Positions 24,105-34,957 are shown, counted from the stretch's first letter. The stretch: 64,000 bases of DNA from Streptomyces rishiriensis (GCF_003112535.1 NZ_BEWA01000006.1:124001-188000); one strand, 5' to 3'. The notes: generated from the sequence alone by a model not told the origin. Numbers and translations: made by a program.

Positions 24105-25850
24105 GTGCAGTTCGAGGTGTGGGCACCGCAGGCCGAACGTGTGACGCTCCAGTGCCAGGGCGTCGCACAAGCGATGGAACGCGATCCCGAGCGATCCGGG
24201 TGGTGGACCGTCGAGGCGGAGGCCGGGGAGGGCGCACGGTACGGCTTCGCGCTGGACGACGGCCCGCTCAGGCCCGATCCGCGCTCACGGCGCCAGCCGG
24301 ACGGCCCCGAGGGACTCAGCGCGGTCGTCGACCAGGGCCGCCACACGTGGCGTGCGCAGTGGCCCGGGCGCCCGCTGCCGGGGGCGGTCCTGTACGAACT
24401 GCACGTCGGCACGTACACCCCCGAGGGCACCCTGGACGCGGCGGCCGGACGGCTGGACCATCTCGCCGAACTCGGCATCACCCACGTGGAGTTGATGCCC
24501 CTGTGCTCCTTCCCGGGCCGGCACGGCTGGGGATACGACGGGGTGTCGCCGTGGGCCGTGCACGAGCCGTACGGCGGCCCCGAGGCGCTGAAGCGTTTCG
24601 TCGACCGGGCCCACGAGCTCGGTCTGGGGGTGGTCCTGGACGTGGTGCACAACCATCTGGGCCCGTCCGGCAACTTCCTGCCCGAGTTCGGCCCGTACTT
24701 CACCGAGACGCATCACACGCCGTGGGGGGCCGCCGTCAACCTGGACGCGCCCGGCTCGGACGAGGTGCGCGCCTACCTGCTGGGCAGCGCGCTGGCCTGG
24801 CTGCGCGACTACCGGCTCGACGGACTGCGGCTGGACGCGGTGCACGCCCTAGCGGACACGCGCGCGTGCCACTTCCTGGAGGAGCTGTCGGCGGCCGTGG
24901 ACGCCCTCGCCGCCGAGACCGGCCGGCCGCTGTTCCTGATCGCCGAGTCCGACCTGAACGACCCGCGGATGATCACCCCCCGCCGGGAGAACGGCCTGGG
25001 GCTGCACGCGCAGTGGAACGACGACTTCCACCACGCCCTGCACACGGCGCTCACCGGCGAGTCCCAGGGCTACTACGCCGACTTCGCGCGCGACTCCTTC
25101 GCCGCACTCGCCAAGACCCTCACCGGCGGCTTCTTCCACGACGGCACGTACTCCGGTTTCCGGGGCCGCCGCCACGGCCGTCCGCTGGACCGCGCCCGGA
25201 TGCCGGCGCACCGGCTCCTGGGCTACGCCCAGACCCATGACCAGGTGGGCAACCGCGCCTTGGGCGACCGCCTCTCGGCGTCCCTCTCCCCCGGCCTGCT
25301 GGCCTGCGCGGCCGCACTGACGCTCACCGCCCCGTTCACACCGATGCTGTTCATGGGCGAGGAGTGGGCGGCGGGCACGCCCTGGCAGTACTTCACCGAC
25401 CACACCGACCCCGAGCTCGCCGAGGCCGTACGGCGGGGCCGGCGGCGGGAGTTCGCGGCGCACGGCTGGGCCGAGGAGGACGTGCCCGACCCGCAGGACC
25501 CGGCGACCCGCGAGCACTCCTGCCTGGACTGGTCCGAGCCGCGGCGCGAGCCGCACGCGCGCGTGCTGGCCTGGTACCGCGAGCTCATCGCGCTGCGGCA
25601 CGCGCAGGCCGACCTCACCGACCCCGACCTGGCCGACATCAAGGTGGCCCACGACGCACAGGCCCGCTGGCTGGCCTTCCGGCGCGGTGACGTCCGGGTG
25701 GCCGTCAACCTCGGCAAGGAGCCGGCCGCGATCCCGCTCGGCCCGCGTCCGGCCCGCGTGCTGGCCGCGTGGGAGCCGGTGGACGCGCCGGGCCCGGACG
25801 GACTGCTCCAGTTGCCCGGCCAGTCGTGCGTGATCCTGGAACAGGACTGA
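24105..25850 (+). CDS. treZ: Malto-oligosyltrehalose trehalohydrolase TreZ
   Basis: A 581-residue GH13 enzyme that releases trehalose from the end of malto-oligosyltrehalose made by TreY. An N-terminal CBM48-like domain (FEVWAPQAERVTL) precedes the barrel: YELHVGTYTPEGT, VVLDVVHNHLGPSGN, DGLRLDAVHAL with the nucleophile Asp, LIAESDLNDPR with the acid/base Glu, QWNDDFHHALH and TQTH-type YAQTHDQVGNR with the third Asp. The GTG start has AAGGGGAA upstream. It completes the set GlgX-TreY-TreZ, though three unrelated genes separate it from treY. Confidence 0.95.
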   Translation: MQFEVWAPQAERVTLQCQGVAQAMERDPERSGWWTVEAEAGEGARYGFALDDGPLRPDPRSRRQPDGPEGLSAVVDQGRHTWRAQWPGRPLPGAVLYELHVGTYTPEGTLDAAAGRLDHLAELGITHVELMPLCSFPGRHGWGYDGVSPWAVHEPYGGPEALKRFVDRAHELGLGVVLDVVHNHLGPSGNFLPEFGPYFTETHHTPWGAAVNLDAPGSDEVRAYLLGSALAWLRDYRLDGLRLDAVHALADTRACHFLEELSAAVDALAAETGRPLFLIAESDLNDPRMITPRRENGLGLHAQWNDDFHHALHTALTGESQGYYADFARDSFAALAKTLTGGFFHDGTYSGFRGRRHGRPLDRARMPAHRLLGYAQTHDQVGNRALGDRLSASLSPGLLACAAALTLTAPFTPMLFMGEEWAAGTPWQYFTDHTDPELAEAVRRGRRREFAAHGWAEEDVPDPQDPATREHSCLDWSEPRREPHARVLAWYRELIALRHAQADLTDPDLADIKVAHDAQARWLAFRRGDVRVAVNLGKEPAAIPLGPRPARVLAAWEPVDAPGPDGLLQLPGQSCVILEQD

Positions 25851-26219
25851 GCACGCCCCACGACCGGAACGGGGCGGGACGAACGGCACGGGCCGCCCTG
25901 GCGGAACGGGGCCTGGAGCAGCTTGACGGGGCGCGGCGCAGCGCATCTGGCCGGGCGGGGTGGCGGGAGGAGGCGAGCATTGCGGAGCGGGGCGGGACGC
26001 GGGCGCCCGCCGGCACCGTATGCGGAAGCCGGCCCCACCCCGGATGCGGCGTCGGACGCGTCCCGACGAGCAGGTGCCGGACGGCGACGAGCCGGCGGGC
26101 AGGTGCCGGACGGCACACCGGCGGGCAGGCACTGCGCGGCGCCCCGGGGACCGGACCCCGCGGGCACGCTCCGAGGTCCGGAGGCCGAGGCGGAGGCCGA
26201 GGCGGGCCGGTCGAGGTGG
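25851..26219. other. Intergenic region, GC-rich, no recognised gene
   Basis: This 369-bp gap lies between convergent treZ and the APH-like gene. A 6-bp inverted repeat (CGCCCC / GGGGCG) near 25856-25877 may form part of the treZ terminator. Around 26070-26130 the unit GCCGGCGGGCAGGTGCCGGA is repeated imperfectly. No credible coding frame was found. Confidence 0.5.
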
Positions 26220-27251
26220 TCACGGCTCCTCGTCCGGTGGGCCTTCGCCGCCCTCCCCGCCCTCTCCGTCCTCGCGCAGCTCCGTCACCCGTTCCAGCAG
26301 GATGGCCTCCCACGCGCGTCCCAGCCGGGTGCGCCAGAGGGAGAGGGCGTCGGGGTCGCCGCGCCCGGCGGCGCCGCGGCCCTTGACGTGTTCCGCGAGG
26401 CGGACGACGGAGTCGCAGCGGGCCAGCCACAGGCCGCGCAAGCAGGGGCGAGGGCCGTAACCGGCAAGGGTGGCGGCCCGCACGGCGGCGCCGGAGCCCA
26501 CGGCCAGGGCGAGGCCGGCGATGTCCTCCGCGGGGTCCCCGACGACCGCCTCGGTCCAGTCCAGGACACCGCGCACCCGGCCGTCCTCGCTCACCACGAG
26601 GTGCTCGCCGCGCAGGGCGTGATGGACGAGGACGGCCGTGGCGGGCTGGGCGGTCAGCTGGGCCGCGCCCGCCGGGGTGAGCTGGTGCAGACGGGCGGGG
26701 TCGAACTCGTCGGCCCGCGCCAGGCCTTCCGCGGCGGCCACCGCCTTCCGGCGCAGCGCCTCCAGCGAGCGCGGGGCGGTGCGCGGCACTCCGAGCGCCT
26801 CGGCCGCGCGAGGCGGGACCTCACGCAGCCCGCCGAGCAGTCCCGCCAGGTCGGCCTCGCCGACGGCCGACACGTCGTGCTCCTCGGCCGTGCCGCCGGG
26901 CAGCCTGGTGTCGAGGGTGTAGACGAGCCCCGGGGACCACTCGCCGTGCGCGACGCCGGTCGGCAGGGCCATGGGAACGTGCGGGCGGACGAGGTCGCGC
27001 AGCCGCAGCTCGCGCAGGCGGCGCCGGCCTGCCTCGCGGTCGGGGGCCAGATGCAGTACATGGCGGGCGCCGACCCACCAGGTGGTCTGCGGGCCGCCCT
27101 CCGCGACCGGCCGTACCTCCGGTCCTGGGCCGGCGGATCCGCCCGGACCGCCGGAGCCGGCCGGACCGCCGGTGCCGAGGCCGCTCTCCTTCAGGATCGC
27201 GCGGACCAGTCGGCGGACGGTGTCCGCGGTGGGTGTCGGTGCCTGGGTCAT
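26220..27251 (-). CDS. APH-fold protein with altered catalytic loop
   Basis: A 343-residue protein with the APH/choline-kinase fold. The metal-site segment GVLDWTEAVVGDPAEDIAGLA is well preserved. The catalytic loop reads LVHHALRGEHLVV, where the family pattern is LVHGDLxxxNLLV: the catalytic Asp position holds Ala and the Asn position holds His. This suggests a non-catalytic or altered protein. An acidic/Gly tail (DGEGGEGGEG) ends the protein. It starts 49 bp after the M24 peptidase gene on the same strand, so they are likely cotranscribed. Confidence 0.75.
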   Translation of the reverse strand: MTQAPTPTADTVRRLVRAILKESGLGTGGPAGSGGPGGSAGPGPEVRPVAEGGPQTTWWVGARHVLHLAPDREAGRRRLRELRLRDLVRPHVPMALPTGVAHGEWSPGLVYTLDTRLPGGTAEEHDVSAVGEADLAGLLGGLREVPPRAAEALGVPRTAPRSLEALRRKAVAAAEGLARADEFDPARLHQLTPAGAAQLTAQPATAVLVHHALRGEHLVVSEDGRVRGVLDWTEAVVGDPAEDIAGLALAVGSGAAVRAATLAGYGPRPCLRGLWLARCDSVVRLAEHVKGRGAAGRGDPDALSLWRTRLGRAWEAILLERVTELREDGEGGEGGEGPPDEEP

Positions 27252-27300
27252 GATCGCGCCGTTGCCGTTCGGGTGGGTGCCGGGGACTCCTGGGTGCGGG

Positions 27301-28428
27301 TCAGTCCACTATGACCAGCTCGCGAGTGGTGTAGTTGAGACGGCGGCCGCCGCCCTCGGTGACGGTGACGATGTCCTCGATGCGCACCCCGAAGCGGCCG
27401 GGCAGGTAGACGCCGGGCTCGACGGAGAAGCACATCCCGGGCACGAGGGGCTGTTCCTCGCCCTCGATCATGTACGGCGGCTCGTGGGTCGTGACGCCGA
27501 TGCCGTGGCCGGTGCGGTGGATGAAGTACGGGCCGTAGCCGGCGTCGGCGATGACCGCGCGGGCCGCCCGGTCGATCTCCTGGCAGGCGACGCCGGGCCG
27601 CACCGCCCGGAAGCCCGCCTCCTGCGCCTCGCGGACGAGGTCGTGCACCCGGCGCTCCTCCTCGGTGGGTTCGCCGACATGGACGGTGCGGGAGGTGTCG
27701 GAGCCGTAGCCGTCCTTGAGGCCGCCGAAGTCGAGGACGACCATGTCGCCGTGTTCGATGACGCGGTCGCCGACCTCGTGATGCGGGTTGGCGCCGTTGG
27801 GCCCCGAGGCGACGATCGTGAAGTCGACCTGGGAGTGTCCGAACCGGCGGAGCAGGTCGGCGAGGTCGGCGCCGACCTCCGTCTCACGGCGTCCGGCGAA
27901 GGGGACCCGCCGGATCTCCTCGAACGCCCGGTCCGCGGCGGCGCCCGCGGCCGCCATCAGCTCCAGCTCGGCCGCGTCCTTGACGGCGCGCAGCATCGGC
28001 AGCACCTGCGTGAGGGAGGCGTAGGAGGCGCCGGGCAGGGCCTTCTGGAGGCTGAGCAGGTGCATCGCCCACGCGTTGTCGCTGATCCCGAACCGGCCGC
28101 CGGCGTCGAGCAGGGCGGCGGCGACGGCGTAGGGGTCCTTGCCGTCGGTCCAGTCGCGCAGGCTGAGGGCCGGGGCGCCGGCCGCCTTCGCGGCGTCGGG
28201 GGCCTCCAGGGTGGGCACGACGAGGACGGGATCCCGGCCCGCGGCGAGCACGAGCAGCGTGAGCCGTTCGGTGGCGGCGGTGGGCGCGTACCCGGTGAGC
28301 CAGACGAGGTCGGGGCCCGGCGCCACGAGGAGGCCGGCGAGTCCGGCCTCGGCGGCCTCGCGCGCGGCACGCGCCATACGGGCCCGGTAGTCGTCGGCCG
28401 TGAAGGGCGCGGGGGCGGTGCCGGTCAT
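27301..28428 (-). CDS. M24 family Xaa-Pro aminopeptidase-like protein
   Basis: A 375-residue pita-bread-fold metallopeptidase. An N-terminal creatinase/prolidase domain (residues about 10-140) is followed by the catalytic domain with all five metal ligands in order: VVLDFGG, GSDTSRTVH, HRTGHGIG, SVEPGVYLPG and RIEDIVTV. It likely removes N-terminal residues next to proline in the cytoplasm. The ATG at 28428 is supported by GGGAGG a few bases upstream; longer in-frame sequence upstream has no similarity to the family. Probably cotranscribed with the APH-fold gene downstream. Confidence 0.9.
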   Translation of the reverse strand: MTGTAPAPFTADDYRARMARAAREAAEAGLAGLLVAPGPDLVWLTGYAPTAATERLTLLVLAAGRDPVLVVPTLEAPDAAKAAGAPALSLRDWTDGKDPYAVAAALLDAGGRFGISDNAWAMHLLSLQKALPGASYASLTQVLPMLRAVKDAAELELMAAAGAAADRAFEEIRRVPFAGRRETEVGADLADLLRRFGHSQVDFTIVASGPNGANPHHEVGDRVIEHGDMVVLDFGGLKDGYGSDTSRTVHVGEPTEEERRVHDLVREAQEAGFRAVRPGVACQEIDRAARAVIADAGYGPYFIHRTGHGIGVTTHEPPYMIEGEEQPLVPGMCFSVEPGVYLPGRFGVRIEDIVTVTEGGGRRLNYTTRELVIVD

Positions 28429-28644
28429 CCGGGCCTCCCTGGAGGGACGTGGCGACTGAAGGTGTGACGGTGACGGTCGCCCGGACGCAGTGACGCCGAC
28501 CAGACGGCCACGGGCAGCATCCTGCCCGTCCGGCGAAGGTCCCGCGAGCCGATTGACGAGGTTGCGGCGTTTCACCGCGGGACGCACCGGCCCCGGCCGG
28601 CGACCGTCGCCGTCGTCCCGACGCCTGCCCTCCGAGGCGCGGCG

Positions 28645-28696
28645 GCGCAGCCTGGACAGCGGGGTCCTGCGCCGGAACCCGTCGTCCAGGCTGCGC
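28645..28696. other. Long inverted repeat in a 407-bp gene-free gap
   Basis: Perfect 13-bp arms (GCGCAGCCTGGAC / GTCCAGGCTGCGC) flank 26 bases. The element sits in the gap 28429-28835 between the M24 gene start and the end of the PDZ gene. It may be the terminator of the PDZ gene or a structured leader. No gene was recognised in the gap. Confidence 0.5.
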
Positions 28697-28835
28697 GCAG
28701 CGACGTCCCCGGCAGCCGGGACCGTCCGCCGATCGCGACCCGGCGCAACCGTACCGGTGGCACAGGCGCACCCCCCTCCACGGCAGGCGCGCCGATCCAC
28801 ACCCCTTGTCCCTCATCCCTCGTCGTACGGCCGCC

Positions 28836-29465
28836 TCAGGTAACGACTCCTGGCGTCACCGTCAACTGCTGGTAAGCGCCGTTACGGTGACGAACCGTCA
28901 GCCAAACCGTCTTGCCTGGGCGCGTCGCGTCGACCGCCCGGGCGAGGTCCGTCGCCGAGTCGATCCTGACGCCGTCGAACCGGAGCAGGACGTCGCCCCG
29001 GACCAGGCCCGCCGTGGAGCCGGGGCCGGGCACATGGACGGCGACGATCCTGGCGCCCGCGTTCTTCGCGTCCACGGCCTCCAGCCCCAGGGCGGCCCGG
29101 GCGGACCGCGGCGACCCCCCGGCGGGCGCGGACGGTGCGGACGGCAGAGACGGAACCGACGGCACCGACGGGTCGGTACGGCCGGAGCCGGCGCCCTGCC
29201 CCGCCTGTCCCTCCCGCGCGCCCTGTCCCGCCTGCCGCTGCAGCTCGGCCAGTCTGCTCATTCCGATCACGGTCGTCCCGACGGTGCCCAGTCCCACGCC
29301 TGACAGCACCAGGACGGCGCCGGCGAACAGGCCGAACGACAAGGTCGTCAGCCTGCCGCCCCGACGGCGTGCGGCATGCGGGCGTGAGCCCCGGTCGCCC
29401 GGACCGCCGCAGCCGCCGGACTCCTGACCCGGCATCGGCTTGGGACGCAACGCTGTCTGTTCCAT
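28836..29465 (-). CDS. Membrane-anchored PDZ-domain protein
   Basis: A 209-residue protein. A basic cytoplasmic N-terminus (residues 1-38) is followed by one transmembrane helix (about 41-68), a Ser/Pro-rich linker (SVPSVPSLPSAPSAPAG) and a C-terminal PDZ domain (about 125-205) with ALGLEAVDAK, PGSTAGLVRGDVLLRFDG and VWLTVRHRNG. There is no protease domain, unlike HtrA or RseP proteins, so it may recruit or sense exposed C-termini outside the membrane (inference). Lies downstream of the geosmin synthase gene, same strand, 148 bp gap. Confidence 0.82.
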   Translation of the reverse strand: MEQTALRPKPMPGQESGGCGGPGDRGSRPHAARRRGGRLTTLSFGLFAGAVLVLSGVGLGTVGTTVIGMSRLAELQRQAGQGAREGQAGQGAGSGRTDPSVPSVPSLPSAPSAPAGGSPRSARAALGLEAVDAKNAGARIVAVHVPGPGSTAGLVRGDVLLRFDGVRIDSATDLARAVDATRPGKTVWLTVRHRNGAYQQLTVTPGVVT

Positions 29466-29613
29466 GGATCGCCTCCGGCTGGTGCTCTACCCGGCGCACC
29501 GGCGCACCACGAGCCACGAACGAGTGAGACTGACCCCCGGCGGGACGGAGGACGGCCGGCGCGGGCCGCGGTCGAACAAGCCGCCCGCAGGACGCGTCAG
29601 CCGGTGCAGGGCG

Positions 29614-31830
<2,217 letters not shown>

Positions 31831-31980
31831 CTACCCGGGGGTTCTCACCGCCATCCGCGCGGCGGCACATGATCACACCATCGCGTGAATCGCACGGAAA
31901 GCGGTGAACGGTACGGCAGTCGGCATGCGCGCCGGCACACGCACGAATTCCCGGAGGACGAAGGGAACGCGGAGCACGAG

Positions 31981-32007
31981 GCGGACGAGGCGGACGAGGC
32001 GGACGAG
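31981..32007. repeat. Three 9-bp repeats GCGGACGAG
   Basis: Three exact tandem copies lie between the geosmin synthase start and the end of the ARMT1-like gene. They make an acidic-looking plus-strand frame, which is not considered a gene. Confidence 0.75.
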
Positions 32008-32034
32008 GAGGTCCAAGAGGAGGCGGCGGCGGGG

Positions 32035-33348
32035 TCATTCCCGCAGCTGGATCAGCGCATGCGTTCCGCCGGTCCGCCAGCGTTGTCCCTCGGCGGCGAC
32101 CAACGCGGCTTCCGTGGCGGCGTCGAGCCCGGTGATCACATCTGACTTCAACGTGCGCAGCGCCACGACCGGACCGGGGAAGCAGGCGGTGACGTCGGCG
32201 AACGGGGTGGTCGGATCCCATCGGCTGTCGCCCACCAGGCGGCGGTAGTTGAGGTCGCCCTTCACGATCGTCAGGGCCGCGCCCGCGAACTCGGCCCGCA
32301 GGTCCTCCGGCATCCGCGCGTACGGCAGTGGTGCGGCGGAGAACGGGTGGGCGCGCACCGTCAGGACGCCGTCGGCCATGGCCGCCCAGAGACGTCGGCC
32401 GTGGTCGGCGGCCGCTCCTCCCGCGCCTGTCAGCTTCCGCAACGCGTCGACGACGTCGGCCGTGGTCGCGTCGGAGACGTAGTACGGGTACGGCTTGACG
32501 TGCAGGACGACCCGGTCGCACTGCCCGTGCTCGAGGAGATGGGCCACCAGGAGGAGATCGGGGATCAGTTCGCGGCCCGCGTTGTCGGCGACCAGACACA
32601 GGGTCGTGCCCGCGCCCGCGCTCACTTCCCGGCCCCGGTCCTGGTCCCGCACCTGGTCCCGGCCCCCGTCCGGGTCGCGGCCCCCGTCCGGGTCCCGGCC
32701 CCCGTCCGGGTCCCGGCCCTCCTGCGGGTCCCGGCCCTCGTGCGCATGCGCGACCGCCAACAGGGACCACAGCGCCTCGCTGTCGTCGGCGACCAGTCCC
32801 GGCACGGCGGCCCGGCCCTCGGCCTCACCATCGGACAGCCGGAAGCCCAGGTCGGCGCGGTTGCCCCATAGCGAACCGTGCAGAAGGGCCCGGCCCCGCT
32901 CCTCGGCCGGTCGGTCCGCGAGGGAGTCGAGCGCCGACAGTTCCTCGTCGGTCTCGGCCGCGTCGAGTTCGGCGAGCTTGAAGGGGCGGAAGGGATCGAT
33001 GCCCGCCCACGGCCCGGGGCCGAAGTACCCGACCGCGTCGAGAAGCCGACGGTAGAAGTAGCTCTCCGACCACAGCCACGGCACGTCGAACCAGGAACGG
33101 CCGGCGTAGACGTCGAGCCCCCAGTCCCGCCAACGATCCCGGTCGTGAGCGTCGTCGGCCAGCGGTTCGATGACGCCGTCGGCACAGGAGGCCGCCAACA
33201 CGTCCAGCGCGCGATGGGCCTCGGGCCCGTAGGGAAAGGCGTCCCGCACCTGCCGGATGATCGCCGGATGCCGTTCGGCCAGCACACTGCGGGGAAACGA
33301 GCCGGGTTCGTTGCCGAGGATCACGGGCGGTGCCGGGGTGCGACGCAT
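32035..33348 (-). CDS. DUF89/ARMT1-like damage-control phosphatase family protein
   Basis: A 437-residue protein of the DUF89 family, metal-dependent phosphatases thought to clear damaged or excess phosphometabolites. Diagnostic segments are LVADNAGRELIPDL (metal-binding Asp-Asn), LHVKPYPYYVSD, IVKGDLNYRRL and VALRTLKSDV. Residues about 204-236 hold an in-frame 18-bp tandem repeat giving GGRDPD units, an insertion likely to be a flexible surface loop. The ATG at 33348 is used; a GTG three codons upstream is equally possible because neither has a strong ribosome site. Confidence 0.8.
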   Translation of the reverse strand: MRRTPAPPVILGNEPGSFPRSVLAERHPAIIRQVRDAFPYGPEAHRALDVLAASCADGVIEPLADDAHDRDRWRDWGLDVYAGRSWFDVPWLWSESYFYRRLLDAVGYFGPGPWAGIDPFRPFKLAELDAAETDEELSALDSLADRPAEERGRALLHGSLWGNRADLGFRLSDGEAEGRAAVPGLVADDSEALWSLLAVAHAHEGRDPQEGRDPDGGRDPDGGRDPDGGRDQVRDQDRGREVSAGAGTTLCLVADNAGRELIPDLLLVAHLLEHGQCDRVVLHVKPYPYYVSDATTADVVDALRKLTGAGGAAADHGRRLWAAMADGVLTVRAHPFSAAPLPYARMPEDLRAEFAGAALTIVKGDLNYRRLVGDSRWDPTTPFADVTACFPGPVVALRTLKSDVITGLDAATEAALVAAEGQRWRTGGTHALIQLRE

Positions 33349-33357
33349 GCGGCTCAC

Positions 33358-33683
33358 GGTATCGCGGAGGTGCGGAGGAAGCGCCTCTCATGATCGCTGG
33401 GCCCGGCCGGACGGGTGGCGCCGAGCCGGAAGATCGGGCGGTTCCGACCGTTCCCGCCGATCCGGCCGGCAGCGCGGGGACCGACCGGCAGCCCGGCTCC
33501 CACGCCCGCAGCTCTGCGGCCCTCCGGCCCTCCGGCCTCCGCGACACGTGCCGGACCCGCCCGACGTTCCGGGCCCCGGCACTCCGCGTGCACGTCGCTC
33601 GGAGTCACGGCCGCCGTTCCACGCCTCCACCCTTCGACGCGCCTGTCGTACCGCGTGTTGGGCGATGCGTGCTCCGACGCCTA
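33358..33683. other. Intergenic region without recognised gene
   Basis: A 326-bp gap between the ScbR-like regulator and the ARMT1-like gene, both minus strand. It is GC-rich with short repeats of GGCCCTCCGG near 33520 but shows no strong hairpin or credible gene. Confidence 0.45.
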
Positions 33684-34334
33684 TCAGACCGCCGCCATGA
33701 TCTCTCGTTCCAGCCGCGTGACGAGGGTCAGATAGCGCGGACGACGCGGTACCGGCACCAGACCTCGGATGAGGACGTACCACATCTCGGACATCCGACG
33801 GGGCAGCCGACCGGCTGGTTCGCGGGAACGGCCCACGACACGGGTGCCGACGAAGAAGCAGACCAGGGAGTGGGCCACGGCGTCGACGTCGACGTCCTGG
33901 TGGATGTCGGACTCCTTGACCGCGCCCACGAGCCGTCGCGAGATCAGGTCCAGCAACTCCGCGAACGGGTGCGGCAGGGGTGGCCGGACCGCCACTCCCC
34001 CGGTGGCGAGCCGCAGGCCGGCGCGGGCGATCGGCCCCTCGACCGACAGCCTGGCCAGACCGAACGTCAGACGCATCACGGCTTCGAGGGACGCGTAACC
34101 ACGGTCGTCGATCTCCCGGGCGACCCGGCGGGCGGCCTGGGACTGCAGCTCCATGATGGCGTGGGCCAGATCCTCCTTCGCCGCGAAGTGGAAGTACAAG
34201 GCTCCCTTGGTGACATGGGCGTGCGCGACGATGTCACTGAGGCTTGTCGACTCGTAGCCGCGCCGGTCGAACAGATCGGCGGCGGCCGTGATGATCGTCG
34301 TGCGGGTCTGTTCGGCGCGTAACTGCCTCGCCAT
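33684..34334 (-). CDS. Gamma-butyrolactone receptor-like TetR regulator (ArpA/ScbR family)
   Basis: A 216-residue TetR-family repressor. The N-terminal DNA-binding domain (residues 1-55), opening MARQLRAEQTRTTIITAAAD and continuing YESTSLSDIVAHAHVTKGALYFHF, is of the ArpA/ScbR type. The ligand domain keeps typical segments AGLRLATGGVAV, HPFAELLDLI, HSLVCFFVGTRVVG and EMWYVLIRGLVP. Such proteins repress antibiotic or signalling genes until a gamma-butyrolactone or related signal binds. No AfsA-type synthase gene is nearby, so it may be an orphan or pseudo-receptor. The ATG at 34334 matches the family start. An ARE-like operator lies just upstream, implying autoregulation. Confidence 0.92.
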   Translation of the reverse strand: MARQLRAEQTRTTIITAAADLFDRRGYESTSLSDIVAHAHVTKGALYFHFAAKEDLAHAIMELQSQAARRVAREIDDRGYASLEAVMRLTFGLARLSVEGPIARAGLRLATGGVAVRPPLPHPFAELLDLISRRLVGAVKESDIHQDVDVDAVAHSLVCFFVGTRVVGRSREPAGRLPRRMSEMWYVLIRGLVPVPRRPRYLTLVTRLEREIMAAV

Positions 34335-34359
34335 CGGCTGATACTCTCCCGGGCCGGTA

Positions 34360-34381
34360 AAGAACGGGTCATGCCGTTTTT
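34360..34381. promoter_or_regulatory. ARE-like operator upstream of the ScbR-type regulator
   Basis: A 22-bp imperfect palindrome: AAGAACGG and CCGTTTTT flank six bases. On the minus strand it reads AAAAACGG-6-CCGTTCTT, with 7 of 8 arm bases matching. Size, AT-rich ends and GG/CC core resemble autoregulatory elements bound by ArpA/ScbR proteins. It begins 26 bp before the regulator's start codon. Confidence 0.6.
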
Positions 34382-34411
34382 TCTTACCCCACGTAGACCA
34401 TAGCTCACCGT

Positions 34412-34957
34412 GTGGCAATGGCGACCAGGTCGCGAAGATCGCCGACTCCCGTGACGATGACCGGACTTGCCCGCAGAGGACGGCTACTTGAGCAGCCCGC
34501 CTCCAACAAGAAACGTACCAGTGGCACACTCCGAACGGCCATCGAAAGAGACGGGATGCGCGGTTTCTGGAGCGATTACCAGAGGGCCGGGTTCTGGGGA
34601 GACGTACTGACACGTGTAATCAATGCCGAAACTGATCGTGTCACGCAACGGACCGTCTGTTCCCGGTCGCTTCGCGGATGGTACGGGGAAACAGTTTGCA
34701 ACCAGAGTTACAGCAACAATCGCGGAAACGGTTGCGACCACGGTTGCAGCACCGGCCCCGGCAACGGTCGCGGCACCGGACCCGGCAACAGTTGCGACCA
34801 CGATTACAGCACCGATTCCAGCAAGGGTTGCGACCGCGGTTACGGCGGCCGTAGCGGAAACCGTTGCGACCACGGTTGCGGCGGCTCTTGCGGAATCAGA
34901 CGTGAGGCGGGCCGGTCGGTGTCCATCCACACCGGCCGGCCCGCCCGTTCATGGTGA
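34412..34957 (+). other. Low-complexity stretch; one plus frame would encode a Cys/Gly/Asn-rich repeat peptide
   Basis: From about 34720 to 34900 the DNA contains imperfect copies of TTGCGACCACGGTTGC, starting near 34733, 34792, 34827 and 34863. One plus-strand frame (GTG at 34412) stays open for 181 codons and would give units such as GCDHGC, SCDHDY, GCDRGY and RCDHGC. Third-position GC is clearly below that of the neighbours, no ribosome site precedes the start, and the frame begins inside the divergent promoter, so it may not be translated. A 17-bp-stem hairpin lies at the end of this frame. Real status is unresolved. Confidence 0.3.
34906..34945. terminator. 17-bp-stem hairpin
   Basis: Arms GGCGGGCCGGTCGGTGT and ACACCGGCCGGCCCGCC (one G-U pair) flank six bases. 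It lies 92 bp past the stop of the P-domain remnant on the minus strand, the usual place of a gene terminator, and also at the end of the low-complexity plus-strand frame. Confidence 0.7.

Noticed and set aside
22604..25240. 878-codon plus-strand frame over SSI, FHA and treZ
   Set aside because: It runs antisense through two genes and out of frame through treZ, so it is a chance opening.
28429..28800. N-terminal extension of the M24 peptidase to 28800
   Set aside because: The extension is Arg/Gly/Pro-rich with no similarity to the family, while a strong ribosome site sits at the ATG at 28428.
31885..32145. Small acidic protein (ADEADEADEE) between geoA and the ARMT1-like gene
   Set aside because: The frame derives from three 9-bp repeats and then runs antisense into the ARMT1-like gene; no ribosome site.
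34484..34930. Minus-strand Ala/Val/Thr-rich 148-codon frame
   Set aside because: It reads the same repeat DNA as the plus frame, with third-position bias too low for a gene of this organism and no good start.
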